DNA from: Epiperipatus broadwayi
Lineage: Eukaryota > Onychophora > Udeonychophora > Euonychophora > Peripatidae
Assembly (NCBI GenBank): GCA_028023455.1
Contig: JAQFVV010006272.1
Location: 2,399,127-2,463,126 of the forward strand
Direction of reading: 5' to 3'
Length of the DNA stretch: 64,000 bases
In this document: piece after piece, positions 35,910 through 49,000 of the stretch
How positions within the stretch are numbered: position 1 is the first letter of the stretch
How the letters are laid out: every line of letters begins with the position of its first letter
Position numbers and translations under genes: made by a program
Notes under the pieces: model-generated
Database searches by the model: none
Told to the model about the DNA's origin: nothing
Seen by the model: the letters and a program-made list of their open reading frames with translations, nothing else

Positions 35910-38055
35910 ATCATGTCATATATTCAAGTGATATCGCATTAGTGACCATGTGTCCAAATAAATGTTAGTTGGTGAAATTTTTTTATTCCTTACGCATATA
36001 ATATCCATTTTGTTCTTAAATGTATTATGGCACCTTCTTGTGTCTGAACCATACATAAATGTACATCGATATACCATAATGAGAATAGCATAAATATGTT
36101 GGCTTGAATGTGTGCATAAATACCTTTTTTTAAATGTATTGAGAAGTGCATGTATGTTGTAATCTTTAGGTTTAAATATTTTGGGGATATCACAATGGAT
36201 ATTATTAAGCATGGGGTATGTGAATATAAAATGTGACTATGTTTTTGATTTTCTCTGACAAAGTTTGCATATGTCTTCAATGTTAGTGCAATTCTTTTTA
36301 TATCTGTAGAAATAAAGGATGGGGAGTGCTTCAAGATTTAGTCTTAGAAGAAAATTGTAGCAATTTGATTCTAATGACTAGTATTTGAATTTGTTAGTCA
36401 ACTGTTTATTGGTTGTGCTTAAAAGGGGTTTGTTATTATCATTAGATGGAGAAGTACAGATTGAATATACATTCCACTATTTCATTTTATTCTTGGGAGT
36501 GCAATATATTAAATTAGGTATATATAATAAAGGAGAAATTAACTTATTCCAGTAATTGCATATGGTTGGTGGCCTCTCTGTGGATGTAATTTACAAAAAC
36601 TTTTTCTAAATACAGAAATATCCTTACACATGATATGATAAGATTTGTGTTTGTTGAATTTTGAAAATTTTTATACAATGTAAACCCAATCCATTTTGAG
36701 ATAGAGGGTTCAGAATCTTATTTAGAGATATTGATGCCATTTTTTCCCCACAACAATTTCCTACACACTGAGTAAATTGTAGATATAAAAGCTTTTGTGT
36801 ATATTATTATAGATATATAGTATGTAACCCATGTCATTATTATAAGATTGAAAAGAGCAACTTTGGATAGAGTGATAAATATTATTTGGAAAGAGAATTA
36901 ATTTTATTCTCAACTTTATTCATTAGTTTTCCCATGTATCTGCGATCGCATTTCAGAGTTACTCAAATGAAAACGAAATCCCACAAACAAGCCAAACTTT
37001 CCTTCAAAGAATTGCTCATGTTAGCATTCCGAGTACATAGACCATGCACTGGATTTTTTAAAATTGAACTCCACTTTATATTTGTTTAACTAATTTTTTA
37101 GAATTTTTATTACTTTTAGTGTCTGATTTTAGTTTTTAGAAAGATTGTTATGTCATCTGTGTATGCAATGCATGAAACATTTGCTTTCATCCCAGGTATA
37201 AATATTCCAGTCATCTCCTTTTAAATTGCTTTAAGGAGAAGATCAATATCAAATGTGAATAAAAGAGCACTTAATGGTGAACCTTGTGGAATTGAGTTAA
37301 ATAAAATGAATGATAGTAAGTATTTTCCACTAAGAGTTATCTAAATTTCTCGATTTAGAAGATTCATAATCAAGTTGATTAATACTCTGGTTATTGATAT
37401 ATATGCTAGTGCATTAATTAAAATATCAATTGATATCATATCAAATGCTGATTTAATGTCCAGCTGAACTACAACAGGCCCATATTTTTTGTTGTTTCTG
37501 ATTATATCAATTCCTATCTTATTTAAAAATGCAGCCTACCCAGTTGGTGAGCCTTTCTTTTCAAATTAGGTTTTTGACAGCAATAGCAAAATATAAGGTT
37601 CAATTCTATCTTTAATAACTAATTCCAGGATCTTAATCCCAAGTGAACTCATTGATATGGGTCTGGGGTTTTGGAATGTGTTTATATTTTCCTTCTTATT
37701 AACAAATGGAATCAGTAAAATTGGGTGAAAAGTCCATGTATGTCATTGATTCTCTTTGTTAGAAAGTTAATTAAATTTGTCAGGTATTTTGCTGTGAGTT
37801 GATTTAAATATCTGTATACAAAACAAGGTATTCTATGTATTCCTGGATGACATGAGTTTGGTATTGAAGCAAGTTTTTCTTCAAACTCTCTTGGTACAAA
37901 ATTTATATTGTCTTCTAGTAGTCCCACAATGTTTTGTGAAGTGTTAAATATTTCCCCTTTTTGCAAGTTGTTTTTGTAATATAAATGAAGTGGATCTAGC
38001 ATTTTGTCATCTGTCATGATTTGCTTTTCTATTTTGATTGCTGTTGGAATGCAGT
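35910..38055 (-). mobile_element. L1/Tx1-like LINE, RT region, 5'-truncated and decayed
   Basis: Reading the minus strand downward from 38,055: REFEEKLASIPNS, PGIHRIPCFVYRYL and LTNLINF (frame 38,017-37,712), then IPFVNKKEN and RPIS (about 37,690-37,630), then IPQGSPLSALLFTFDID (about 37,300-37,240), then IPGMKANVSCIAYTDDITIF (about 37,200-37,141), then NPLSQNGLGLHCIKIFKIQ (about 36,700-36,640). This order (EFxxALxSIPNxKSPGxDGIPxxFY, LIPKKE, RPISL, QGxPLSxLLF, YADD, GGLGLP) is that of L1/Tx1-type reverse transcriptases. The catalytic box reads YTDD, keeping both aspartates. Stops and frameshifts disrupt the ORF and the endonuclease is missing. The lower boundary is uncertain: frames at 35,916-36,334 may be its C-terminus but show no zinc knuckle. 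Confidence 0.8.
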
Positions 38056-38474
38056 TTTAATTTTTATTACATGGAAGTTCCTGGAAATAATACTATGAAT
38101 ATAAAAGAAAACAAAACACTGAAATTATTTTTTTACAATAAATAAATGAATAATAGAAAATAGTTAGCATGGATGTATGCTATTTCCAATAACATTTACA
38201 ATTAAAAAAATCTTTTTAAAATCACATAATACTAATGGTCTTTACATTGTAATATTGGATTTAATGTAGTTAATTAATAAAGGACAGGATGTGATTGATG
38301 AAATCAATAAATGTAAGTTACATATAAAGTGATATGCAAGTATTCATATATAAATACATATGGTAGAGACTTGTAAATGAGTATGGCCATTACAACTCCA
38401 AATAAAACAACTGCTCTAAAGATGAATTGCTTGAGGATTATGTACTAATCTGGGAATCACAAATACATCTGAAT
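38056..38474. other. AT-rich spacer
   Basis: Separates two minus-strand LINEs; nothing recognised. The plus-strand frame 38,427-38,675 runs antisense into the next LINE. Confidence 0.5.
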
Positions 38475-39064
38475 ATACCCATTTTTCTATTTATTTATTA
38501 TTTTGCAATGCTATCTTTTAATTTCTTTAGCAGAAAACTTTTCCTTCTGAAATACTTCAACACAATTTCTAATTGTAGTTTTCCAATTGTATTGTACTCT
38601 TTGCTATATCTTTCCAATGAAAATAATGGCATGGCACTTTTTTATAATGTCTTTGAGATAATCTTTACAATGTAGATAAGATCTACTTCTTCCACTAAAA
38701 GTATGCTCAAGTTCAATCTAAAACACCCCTTTAGAAAGTCTTTCATTTTTATTTCTTGTACAGATTTAGTTCAATGAAGGTATGATTTTACAACAATGAA
38801 CTCTATGGTATCATATTATGATTTACTATTGTATTTTTAAAATTTTAAGGAACTAAATTAAATGATCTTTTCTAATGTCTTTATATTGCATATTTCCATA
38901 CAATAAATTAGGTAAAATAACTATATACAGTAAATGTAATTGCATTAATTATTTTCATCTGATAACATAACCTATCTTTTAACTTGTTAAAAGCAGCAGC
39001 AACACATTGGAGTATGTGATGTATCTCAACATCTAAGTTCATATTTCTACTTATTATAAAGATA
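38475..39064 (-). mobile_element. LINE copy B, C-terminal part
   Basis: Homologous to 6,380-7,010 (shared blocks: cagcagaaaa, ttttccaat, atctttgagata, cccatgctcaagttcaat-like, ctttatattg). Encodes the diverged C-terminus of the VKQGC-type LINE on the minus strand. It is interrupted at 39,064 by a DNA transposon and resumes at 40,456. Confidence 0.8.
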
Positions 39065-40455
39065 AGTACTTTTCTATTCTATCATGTCAGTTGCTTGATG
39101 GCATTAATGCTAAGCAAAAACACATACATATAACATTACTAGGACCACCCCATTCTTTGTGAAAGAATATAGAAATCATACGGGTTAACGTAATTCATTA
39201 ATTTCCTTAATAACATTTACTGGAACAATTTTACGTAAACATACATTGTTATAAATATTCTATTCTAGTAGAATTTCCCATGTGGCAAAACCTTCCTTCC
39301 TCCTCTCTGAAAACTTTACAATTACATCGTGGTGGCCAAAAAATGATACTGACAATGCTTTAATTATTGAACTGTCTTTTACTTTTTTGGGTCATTTTTG
39401 AAAAAGGTTAAAAAAAATTTTAGTAATTTTATTTATTGATTGATTTCTTACAATAGCTATCTTTGAAAGGTAATATGTGTATGGGTCTTAATGGCACACC
39501 TATTAAGAATGATTAATAATTTCCAACTAGATCGGCTTTTTAAAAAAATTTTATTTTTTCTTACGCCTTTTTGGTTGGGTATTTCAAGGTTAATTAATCA
39601 ATGAATTTAGTATTTGGACAATTACTTTTGGTTTCTCTGGATAGAACTATGAGAATTTCACACTCATGTATCCTTCTTTTTTTTGTCTGAAGGTTTAAAA
39701 TAATTCATTCCAATTTCCTTAATCAATTTCTGTAATTTAGTCGAGAACAATTTGACGCTACCAACAAATTTCCAAACCCACCTGTACTCCAAGTCACTCT
39801 GAGAGGGATATTCCTTTTTCAAATTGACAAGAATTAAAACTTTATCAATTAACCCACCTTATACCAAGATTCTATTTCAGTAGAATTACTAAATTCCCTG
39901 TGCAGGCTGGCTTCTGTGGATGGCAGTTGGCCCAATTTCAACCTGACAGCCATTTTATTTGTCATGGATGGGTTCTCATGAAAATGTGACTATTCACATG
40001 AGCTGGTCGAAATCTTGCTTGGATCTACTATTTCTGAATTGATTTGAAGGTTCCATATTGAGTAGGGTAACATGGCGATGGATGGACAATTATAGATCGA
40101 ATGACTTGTAAGCTAATTCTTTTGACATGCATATTTGAAGAGTTATGGCAGGCTGAAGTCCAAACACTCTCACATGATACTGTAGTGAACATTGAACTGT
40201 GAGCATTGGGACAAAGTGTGTAACACTAAAACAGGCCAGCCACTGCTAAATAACATCTTTTCTGTGCTTTATAGCATAGAAATTAATGCTATCATCTGTG
40301 GTCACTGGCCTCCACATATCAAATGGCCTCTTTCTGTACTTTTTGATATAGATATATAGGCCTAGAAGGTAGCAGTCGCATAAATGGCATATTTATGTGC
40401 TTTTGCATATAAATAGCGCCATCAAGTGACTGACACAATAGAATAAAAAACTAGC
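39065..40455. mobile_element. 1.39-kb TIR transposon nested in a LINE, 8-bp TSD
   Basis: Flanked by exact 8-bp direct repeats taaagata (39,057-39,064 and 40,456-40,463). The ends are inverted repeats: left attctatcatgtcagttgct then tgatggca, right its diverged complement ending gatggcg...gtcac...atagaat. About 35 of the outer bases are involved. The LINE reading continues correctly when the segment is removed (aaagatatttatattggttt against copy A's aaggtatttaaactggttta). An 8-bp duplication is the hallmark of hAT and a few other superfamilies, but the termini are not a textbook hAT sequence. No transposase frame is recognised, so it is presumed non-autonomous. It is less AT-rich than its surroundings (39,900-40,400). 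Confidence 0.8.
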
Positions 40456-41900
40456 TAAAGATATTTATATTGGTTTGCATTTTCAAATTGATAATCATCC
40501 AAGTTAAAAATTGCTAAAGATTTTTCTTCTATCACTCTGGCTAGTAAAGAATGACTTTGTTTGAATATTAATTATTAAAACAAAGTCTTTATGCACAGCA
40601 TCCAAAAACATTAAGCACATTTTTTAGATCACTTTTTGAACTGGCAAAAATAGCACTGTAAATCCTGAATTCAAGAAGATAGAGTTTTCATTTTTAATTG
40701 AGTCAAATTAAAAGTCTTTCAGAATGCTGCCATAAAAATTGGAAGCAATGTTGGAGCACATATACATCCTTGTTTAACACTTTCAAATGCTTTCTATTTT
40801 CCACTTGTAATAATAACATTTTCTTTCACTCCACTATGTAGAAGCTGTATAATATAAATAAATATTGGTGGATAACCAACTATTTTTAAATAATGCCATA
40901 TGTCTGTTTGACTATTTGAGTCAAATATTTTGATCAAATTAATAAAAGCAATGTATAGATCATTCTTTTATTTCTGATACTTTTCCTACATTTCTTGACA
41001 GCAAATCATGTCTATAATGTTTCTTGATTTTTTTAAAAATACGCTGAGTCTCTAGTGATTATTCATCTATGACTGAAAGCAATTTATTCCAAAAAAATTG
41101 TGGAAAATATCTTTACTATAATAGATAATAATGATACTGCATGATAATTACTACAATCTTATTTATTCCTTTTATTTTAAAAAATTGAAACAATAAAAGC
41201 ATCTTTAAAGTCAGATAGTACAACTTCATGAGTTCATATTTTCTTAAAAAAATCCAATACTTTTAAAAGTAACATATCATTATAACATTTTAAAAATTTC
41301 TGTAGAACCTGTAGTCATTTCATTTTTAAATCACAAAAATATGTTTTGACTTTACTAAAATGGATATCTTTATTTAAATTTAAATCTAAATGAGTGGATA
41401 AAATGAATGTAGCATTAAAAGGTATCTCAATTCTAGTATCATTATTCAAAAGATAATCAAAACATTTTTTCCAACTGTTCAAACTATCATTGTCATCATA
41501 TAAAAGAATGCTATTGCTGAAAGTAATAGGATAGTAAATATCAATTCTTAGATCCATATATTGCTTTCAGTACACCATGATCATGAAATATTTGCATCTT
41601 TGCAGTTTTAATTTCTCAATCATTTTAAAGCCTTTTTGTCAATTTCTGAATTTATGTCTTAAGATCTCTATATTTGTGAAATTTCATATTTAATTTTTTT
41701 GGCCAGCAGCCATTGCCAGATGTTTTTTAAATCAAATTACTACTAATAAGATCATATACAGCAAACCAGTTCTGATTCTTCACTTTAGTAAACCAAAGAA
41801 TAGACTTTCTTGAATTTATAATAATACTGCGAGTTAAATTATATTGGTGAGCCAAAATTGTCATTTAAAAGTTTATGAAAATGAACTATTCTACAAAAAA
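40456..41900 (-). mobile_element. LINE copy B, reverse transcriptase and upstream linker
   Basis: The minus strand from about 41,900 downward reads VKNQNWFAVYDLI (linker after the endonuclease; relatives read KxQDWFDEND), then SWKKCFDYLLNNDTRIE (frame 41,557-41,315; relatives WxxHFxxLLN), then DFKDAFIVSIF, then NYHAVSLLSI (relatives NYRGISLLSI), then KNDLYIAFINLIKIFDSN, then VKQGCICAPTLLP at 40,741-40,781, the signature of the family. Numerous stops and frame changes; the endonuclease appears absent. Together with 38,475-39,064 this is the longest copy of the family here (about 2.0 kb of LINE). Confidence 0.85.
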
Positions 41901-44900
41901 TTAGCCTGTGGATAGATTTAAATCTGTGTTCTTAAAACATTCAGTTATTTATAATGAGGTTTTGCTTTGATAATTTTTTTGTTATTGTTGGATGTGAAAA
42001 GTGTTTATAAGAATGATGGATAAATTATTAAATGAGCAATAAAATTGTGTAAATATACATAGATTATGGAATGTTGCCTATTCATGTTAGAATGTTAATA
42101 ATGTGTGATTGTAATGAAATTTTGCCTGTTTAAATTTTAACTGGAAATATTATTAAAGATCGCATTCATGCTATAAGCTAGCTATAGCTATTGTTTATTT
42201 ATTTTTATATGTTAATATATTGAAAACTGTATAGAATTCCAGTATTTTGTTTTACTATATATTATTGTACCTGATATTATATATACTATAAAGATAAAAA
42301 AATAATAAAAATAAAGGAAGGGGGAAGAAATATTTCACAGTATAATGTGGTCTTATGAATTTAAACATGAGTTTTCATATTGTGTTAATATAATGTTGAT
42401 GAATTAAATTATAAATTAAAACTTTAAAGTGTAAAAAAGATAAATCTCACCAAATATATTATATCTATAAATCCATGTATGCACTTTTGCATACATTATA
42501 CACATATGTGACTCAAATAACAATAAGATAGAATTTTTTTGGTATTAATTTTAAAAGTTTGATTTTTTACATTTTAATAATTTTTTCCAAAACTGGGTGA
42601 AACTTCCTGCATTTTCATATATTTGTTTTGTCATGTGACTCAAATGAAAAGTTATGTAAGATATTACCTTCTCTGATATTTTTAATATTAGACTTGGTTT
42701 CCATAAGCTATTTTTTTTATTAAAAGAAAAAAAGAGAAATAGTTGATTAATCTAAATTTAACCAGTATTATACAAAATTTGCCAAATAGTAGGTTAAAAA
42801 GAATTTACTTAAGTTCCTAGCTTGAATTTTATCAATAATGTTCAATTATATGTCTAAGCTATATTTGGTAGGTTCAGAAAGGAAGAGAAGCTTGTTGGAA
42901 GCTTGTATCTATAAGCAAAATTATATATATATTATGTCTTCAATATATTTATTATTAATAATTAATTACTGCCAAAATTTGTGTTATTGTCTATATATTT
43001 TATCAGTATTAAATAAATATAAATTAAAATGTATATGCTTATTTATGAACTTTTTTTTTACTGCAAATTTAAAGTTTACCACATTTGATATATTCTTTAC
43101 ATATCATTTCAGTAGTTATCTGCTCTTGAATTTAAAATTAAAAAGTGTATGGTTAAGTATGATTTTTTTTTACTACATAAGTTCACCATATTTTTTATAT
43201 GATGTACTATTAATTAAAAAGTTAAAATATATATACTAAATTTGAAATTATTATAAACTTGTCAACTATAGTCAAACGAAAATAGAGCAAAACCGTAACA
43301 AATAATTTAATCTAGAAAGTGAATGGAAATGAATTTTCAAATGGTAAAAACTTAAATAATAATCTTAAAAAAGAAGAAATAAAAAAAAAGAGTAATATTG
43401 ATTTCTTAACTATGTACGTTTGTTATATATCACTGCTTAAATTTTATAAATGTTGATAAATATTAATATTTATTTGGAAAGAAAGAATGAAAGCCACATC
43501 GTTTTTATTCTCGACCAATTTACTTTATTATAAGTATTCGGTAATCAGGTTTGCCTGTTTAATACACATTTGCCATTTTATGATGTTTATTCATTCACAG
43601 TGTTAAAATGTTTGATTTCTTGTTTGTCTATTTAAGTAGTCTTCACTATCGCCATTAGAAAATAGTCATTATCATCCTAAATTGATGATCCTCAATCATG
43701 ATAAATTATTCTTACATGTATCAAATTGCTATCATGTGTAAAATGTTTATTTATCTGCATTTTTTAATTTTCTATTGAAATGCACACCTGTCCATGATTT
43801 AGTTAAATGAATACTTATTTGGAATTGTATTAAAAATGTATTTTTCAAACATTTACCATCCTAAGAATGATATATTTTAAATTTATTTATGAAAAGAAAT
43901 TAAAAAAAAGATCCATATAATTTGAATAATGTTAAACATACTTTGCTATATATATTCAAAGTTTTAAGGGAAAAATGGAGAAAGTTACTAATACTTTTTA
44001 TTTATTAAAAGTGAATAGAATATATATATATATTATTTTATTAAGATATCATTGGTATAAGATGTAATTTGTTAATTATTAGTTTTCATTTGAGAAATTA
44101 AACCTAAATAATAAAGAGAATATTCTTTGAAGTGCAAGAGAATGTATGAATAAAATTTTGGTGCAACATATATTTAGATTATCAGGTTAAAAATATTTTA
44201 GACTTTATTATTATGAATAAGATATTTTTTTAAATTTAAAATCTTGAGAAATGAAATCTTTTAGAACTGTGTACATTCCATTAATGCTTATATGCATTTT
44301 ATTGATATTTGTCATGTAATGAATTTTGTTTTTGCTTGCCATTTTAATAAAAATGTGGATGTGATTTTACCTATTATAGAAGTAATCCTTATCATATGAA
44401 TGTTCATATATTTAAGATATATGAATGCATATTTTATATTCCTATGATATCGTAGTACCATCATAGTATATTGTCATATTATCATTACATAGGAAATCAT
44501 AGCATGTTATGCTATTTTTCACAATTAATAATAGACTCACTTAGATTATTTTTTCACATTCCCTTGATATTTAATATATTGTCCTTTTGAACTTAAATAT
44601 TTTATATTTGGATTTATTACTTATTACACTTTTTGTTATAATGACTAGGTAATTATTTAAAATCAAGTGTTTCATTTGATAAAAATCTATGCTACAACAT
44701 CCAGTATATGCTTATAATAAAATTACATGAAGTACCACATTTCCATACTATTTTAATACTTATTATTATCATTATATATCCAAATACATATATGTATGTT
44801 CTGTAGGTACATATATAAATATCTGCTCATACACAGTTTCTATATTGCATTAAAATAAATTTGAATTTACAGAATATTCACTAAATCATAAAGATGTGAA

Positions 44901-45423
44901 TTTAATATATTTGGATCCATTTTTATATAAGTATTGTCAGTATAATATTTATTATGCTTCTTTATTAATAATATGAGACTCAAACATGGAATTGTTAATC
45001 ATATTTGAGGACAAAGTATTGTATTTCATTGGAATATTTCTATAAAACTAACAAAATGCTATTTGTTATTATTTTTTTAAATATAACTTTATCTGGTTAG
45101 TCAATGTGTATTTATGTCTAAATTATGTATTTTATTTGATTTATTGTTAATACATTTATTTTTGACATTTTAATCTGACTGTATTTTATTATGTATTTAT
45201 TAAGTTCACATATTTGATATCAGTTTCACATCAGCATCAATAGTTTTGCTGTTGGAATAATGTTGAATTACTTGTATGCTAACATGATAATTGAATGTTT
45301 GAACTTAGTTTGGCACTCTCTTATTTAAATTTTGTGATAAGTTGTGTTTGTATTACACTACATTTTTAAATAGTTATTATGAAAAAAATATTAAATTAGT
45401 GACAAACTCCTGTTTTTTTTCTC
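41901..45423. other. AT-rich, CpG-poor spacer with one long ORF of unknown meaning
   Basis: The only item of note is an ATG-initiated 133-codon plus-strand frame at 42,838-43,239. It is rich in Ile, Leu, Tyr, Phe and Lys and would contain one or more hydrophobic segments, but no family, promoter or splice context supports it. Confidence 0.4.
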
Positions 45424-45499
45424 CCAAATGGGCCATTCCTGGAAGTGCTGCAATACCAGGTCAACCCGTGGCGGAGGTGGAGCAAGCCACCTCCACCTT
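45424..45499 (-). pseudogene. U2 snRNA pseudogene fragment (3' stem-loops III-IV)
   Basis: The minus strand reads a stable hairpin ggaggtggcttgctccacct followed by cacgggttgacctggtattg and cagcacttccaggaatggcc. This corresponds to the 3' third of U2 small nuclear RNA (GGCUUGCUCC stem III, then CACGGGUUG, then the stem-loop IV CCUGGUAUUGCAGxACxxCCAGG that binds the U2B''/U2A' proteins). The 5' two-thirds, including the branch-point recognition sequence and Sm site, are absent. The fragment is followed on its own strand by gggagaaaaaaaac, a short A-run consistent with retroposition. Not a functional gene. It is a GC-rich island in AT-rich DNA. CACGGGUUG is closer to insect U2 than vertebrate U2 as I remember them. 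Confidence 0.75.
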
Positions 45500-46960
45500 A
45501 TGTTATTGATCTGCTCTTAAAAGAATTCCTTTCAACTAAATAGTTATTTTAAATATTTTAAGTTTTAGTTATTAATTAGCAAAAGATTTTTTAATACCTT
45601 ATGAATCAAATTTAAGATTATGAGAAACTAGTAGCTAAAATGCAGTAAAATTCTCTCTAAATTCCAACTGCAGATTTGGTTATGCATTTCGTATAATTCT
45701 CTCGCCTATACTTTGTCATCACATATACTAGTGGACTTGTGTCACAATATTATAAATCATAAACAGCTATTTGTCTTGTAAATAATTTACCAAACCAATC
45801 TCTCACTATATATGAATGTTTTATGAATTTTTTTCGAAACAAAAATAAACTTATGCCTATCAGATGAACTGAAATTTTAAACACACGAGCATCCATCTGA
45901 AAATAATAGTCAGAATTTTTAATTTATTTGTCTTAATTATGATGTTTGGATTTAAAGCTTGAATATTTTGTTCAATTCATCAATTCTTTTATATTCATAA
46001 TCCATAATTAATGAAAATATATATATAAATATATTCATACTAAAATATTACATGAGTTACAAATATTTATAGTACAAGAAGTATAAGGAAGGTTAAGGAA
46101 TTAATCGAAAGTACTTCTGTGGATTGAAAGACTGCATATTTATATTATCATTATATTTATTATTTATATTAATTAACAGTGCATGTGATAAATATTTATA
46201 ACCAGTCAGATCTTCCAGATTAGCCACACACTCTCTTAGCATTTTGACTATTGTTTCTGTGTGGATGTTTAGATATTTCAAATCTTGAGGAGCATAGACT
46301 GTTATTTGAAATGCATATATAATGAGAAAGATTGGTCTGGGATATTTTTCATAAAACAATTACTCAGGATACATAACAAGCTATAGAGTAGCACATGGTA
46401 AACTTAATTAATTGCAAATATTAATTTGAATGCACAAGACAATTAATTTATATATATATATATTGTGCCCTTGTCTGTAGGTCATAGGTAGGGTAGAAAG
46501 GTCAATTATTAAAAAATTTTAAATTTTAAGTTATATTTGTAAGATATATAAATAATAATAAGGGAATGAAATTTTATAATACAAATTAAAGCTAAAAATA
46601 CCTGGTAGGTAACATTGTAATAAATTATTTTAAAAGAAAACAATTAAATAAAGCTTAATCATATCATTGCTTATGGTTGTGAAAGCTGGCCATATAAAAT
46701 AATACAGCTATAGATAGTTAAAGGTATATCAATTATTTAGTATAATATTTAAAAAACTAATAAATTAAATAAATGAAATGTAATGTTATAATTGTATTTA
46801 ATAATCCAATTTAATAGAGTATAATTTATTAATAAATTGTGGGATGGTGAGAATTATATTTAGTTCTACATTTTAAAATTATTTTCCAAATTTTATAAAA
46901 AATATATCAGTTTTGGTAATTTAAACCAAGACGTAAATAAAAAATCATTTTTATAAAGTT
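45500..46960. other. AT-rich spacer
   Basis: An 88-codon minus-strand frame at 46,093-46,359 has a balanced composition but no known family or splice context; it is not called as a gene. Short TA tracts near 46,020 and 46,450. Confidence 0.4.
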
Positions 46961-48060
46961 AGTAGACACGTGACCGTATATTAAATACCTTCACGCACAC
47001 TCTTGTTAAAATAATAATAAACTGTGTGAATTTAAAACTAGATATAATTGCCATCGATCTTTAAAGTGAAAGTTAAAAATATTAAATATTGTTTTAATAA
47101 TTATTTTAAAACTTAGATGATTTTTTTTATAAATAAAACTATAATTGAATTTAAAAATATTGGTATAAATATTCCAGACATTACGTCATCAGTTCTTAAC
47201 TTTAAACATCTATTCTGTTATCAAAATAAAATGAATAAATTGTTCACAAAATAAATAGTAACCAATCAAAGGATGTAAAATTAGCAGACAAAAATCTAAG
47301 AATTATACAGAGGGGAGAAGTAATGTGAAAGTGAAAGAGAAAGTAACACTTTGGATAGCTGAAAACATCGTAGCTGAAAGTAATATAAATCTATAATTTC
47401 GTATTATTCTAAAAATTATTCGGTAACATAATATATTTTTGACTGCAAAGACATGAATTTCTAATTTTATAAGTGATCTTACCAGGAAATTTTATTCAAA
47501 TTTAACCAGAAAGCCTACAGTAACATGGAAATACAAGGAAAAATATCTAGATTAACTACTGAAAGAAAAATAATTGGAAAGTGTTTTAGCCCTTAAACCG
47601 CTAATTAAATCATTGGTTGTATGAGGTAAAAATCAAATCTTTTAATTGGCCAACTCACAAACTGAAGACAAAGCCTATTGTTAAAACATATTCGCCTATA
47701 ATATTAAATTCAACTCAGATACGTTTATAAAAAGTATATAATTAATTTTTCAGGTCATGAAGAAAACGAAAGTTCTTTCAAAAATAAATTGCTATTTATT
47801 TATTCTAAGATATTCTATATCGGCAACATAAAAGTTATAATGTAAACAAAAAGATGCTTTTACGTTATAGAAAAGTAAATATTTCTTTTTACTACATCTT
47901 CAATATATTTATTAAATCTTCAATATTTTTGAAAATAATTTTGTTTTTTATTATTCTCTCTGAAAATTATGTTTAATTTCATAAATATTATTTAATAATA
48001 ATTTAAATCGTATTCGAAATGAAAATCTCAGCGTTTTTCTTTATTTTCTTTGATCAGGCA
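46961..48060. other. Left flank of a CpG-retaining domain
   Basis: CpG becomes more frequent here. Contains an E-box cacgtg at 46,977-46,982 and a CCAAT element (aaccaatcaaag) near 47,262-47,273. No exon is recognised. Confidence 0.35.
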
Positions 48061-48079
48061 GTTTCTTTGTTCTTTCCAA

Positions 48080-48124
48080 CCAATCAGAATGTCTTTTTCG
48101 GCTGAGAGCATGCTAAGAACCAAT
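48080..48124 (+). promoter_or_regulatory. Pair of CCAAT boxes 40 bp apart
   Basis: aaccaatcagaa (CCAAT at 48,080-48,084) and aaccaatcacaa (CCAAT at 48,120-48,124), same orientation. Paired CCAAT boxes at about 30-40 bp are typical NF-Y promoter architecture, especially in cell-cycle genes. They sit in a CpG-retaining stretch upstream of the two E2F-like sites. Confidence 0.45.
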
Positions 48125-48295
48125 CACAAATAATGTTCCTTCTTTGTTTAGGTTTAAATGCGTTTTTTTTTATTTTTTACTTCTAAAATAAATCGGAAGA
48201 TGTCACCATCATACAGAACTTTTAAAAACGAATTCAATACGTATTTAACGAATTTTATCGTATGAAAACGAACTGAGTTAGAGTGATTTTAGATG

Positions 48296-48315
48296 TCGAC
48301 GAGGAGTCTCGTCGA
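48296..48315. other. Perfect 8-bp stem hairpin in the candidate promoter
   Basis: tcgacgag-gagt-ctcgtcga: 8-bp perfect stem with a 4-nt loop and four CpGs, directly abutting the first E2F-like site. Confidence 0.8.
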
Positions 48316-48326
48316 GCGCGGGAAAA
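48316..48326. promoter_or_regulatory. E2F-like site 1 (GCGCGGGAAAA)
   Basis: Contains GCGGGAAA, the classical E2F recognition core. About 190 bp downstream of the CCAAT pair. Confidence 0.5.
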
Positions 48327-48830
48327 GGGTTAATACAGCATTAGTTGTGCTCAACCTGAAACTTAATCTTATAACTGAAAGGAATACAATTGGGACGATA
48401 TGTGAAAATCTGAAAAAGAAGCGGCTAGTCGTCAAGAACAATTTATGACGATAAATTTACAGAGCTATCTTAAAACTAAATTATTCTTCTCTATGAACAA
48501 AATTTTAATATGCGTTCTAGTACTAGGAAAAATAATAATGAAGAAAAGTGTTTAATTTTAAAGAGAAACATTATTAAAACTATAGTTCCAGAATGTTAGA
48601 ATAAAGAAAGAAGTTAAAGACTAATATGAAAGTGCTATATGTATTATGGAAAGGAACGGAAAACTTTATATAGTTAGAGAAAAAATATTATAACGTATTC
48701 AATGAAGAAAAATGCTTGATTTAAAATGTTAAAATTAATTTGCTCAACTAAATGAAAATAAATCCATGGAAACCAAAATTTTATTGAAGATTTTAAAAGT
48801 TCGTACAAGATGCATCGGGGAAAACCAGAC

Positions 48831-48841
48831 GCGCGGGAAAA
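48831..48841. promoter_or_regulatory. E2F-like site 2 (GCGCGGGAAAA)
   Basis: The same 11-bp string as site 1, 515 bp downstream. Two identical CpG-rich 11-mers are unlikely by chance in DNA this AT-rich. Confidence 0.45.
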
Positions 48842-49000
48842 AGCTAGCAGACTATGTTGGAGACATCAAGAATTAATAAGTGTATAAAATATTGAGAAAA
48901 CTAAGGATCATCGTCGATGAAGATTATTAAACAGAGTTATTTTTTTAATAGAACATTAAGTGATTGAAAGAAAAAAAAATAAAGTATATTTTTTTTTTAG

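Noticed and set aside
39900-40200. Faint resemblance to a retroviral-type integrase core in the nested transposon
   Set aside because: Only isolated short matches in shifting frames. The TIRs and the 8-bp duplication argue for a DNA transposon, so I do not claim integrase homology.
46093-46359. 88-residue minus-strand ORF
   Set aside because: Looks protein-like, but no family, promoter or splice context; roughly one such ORF is expected by chance.
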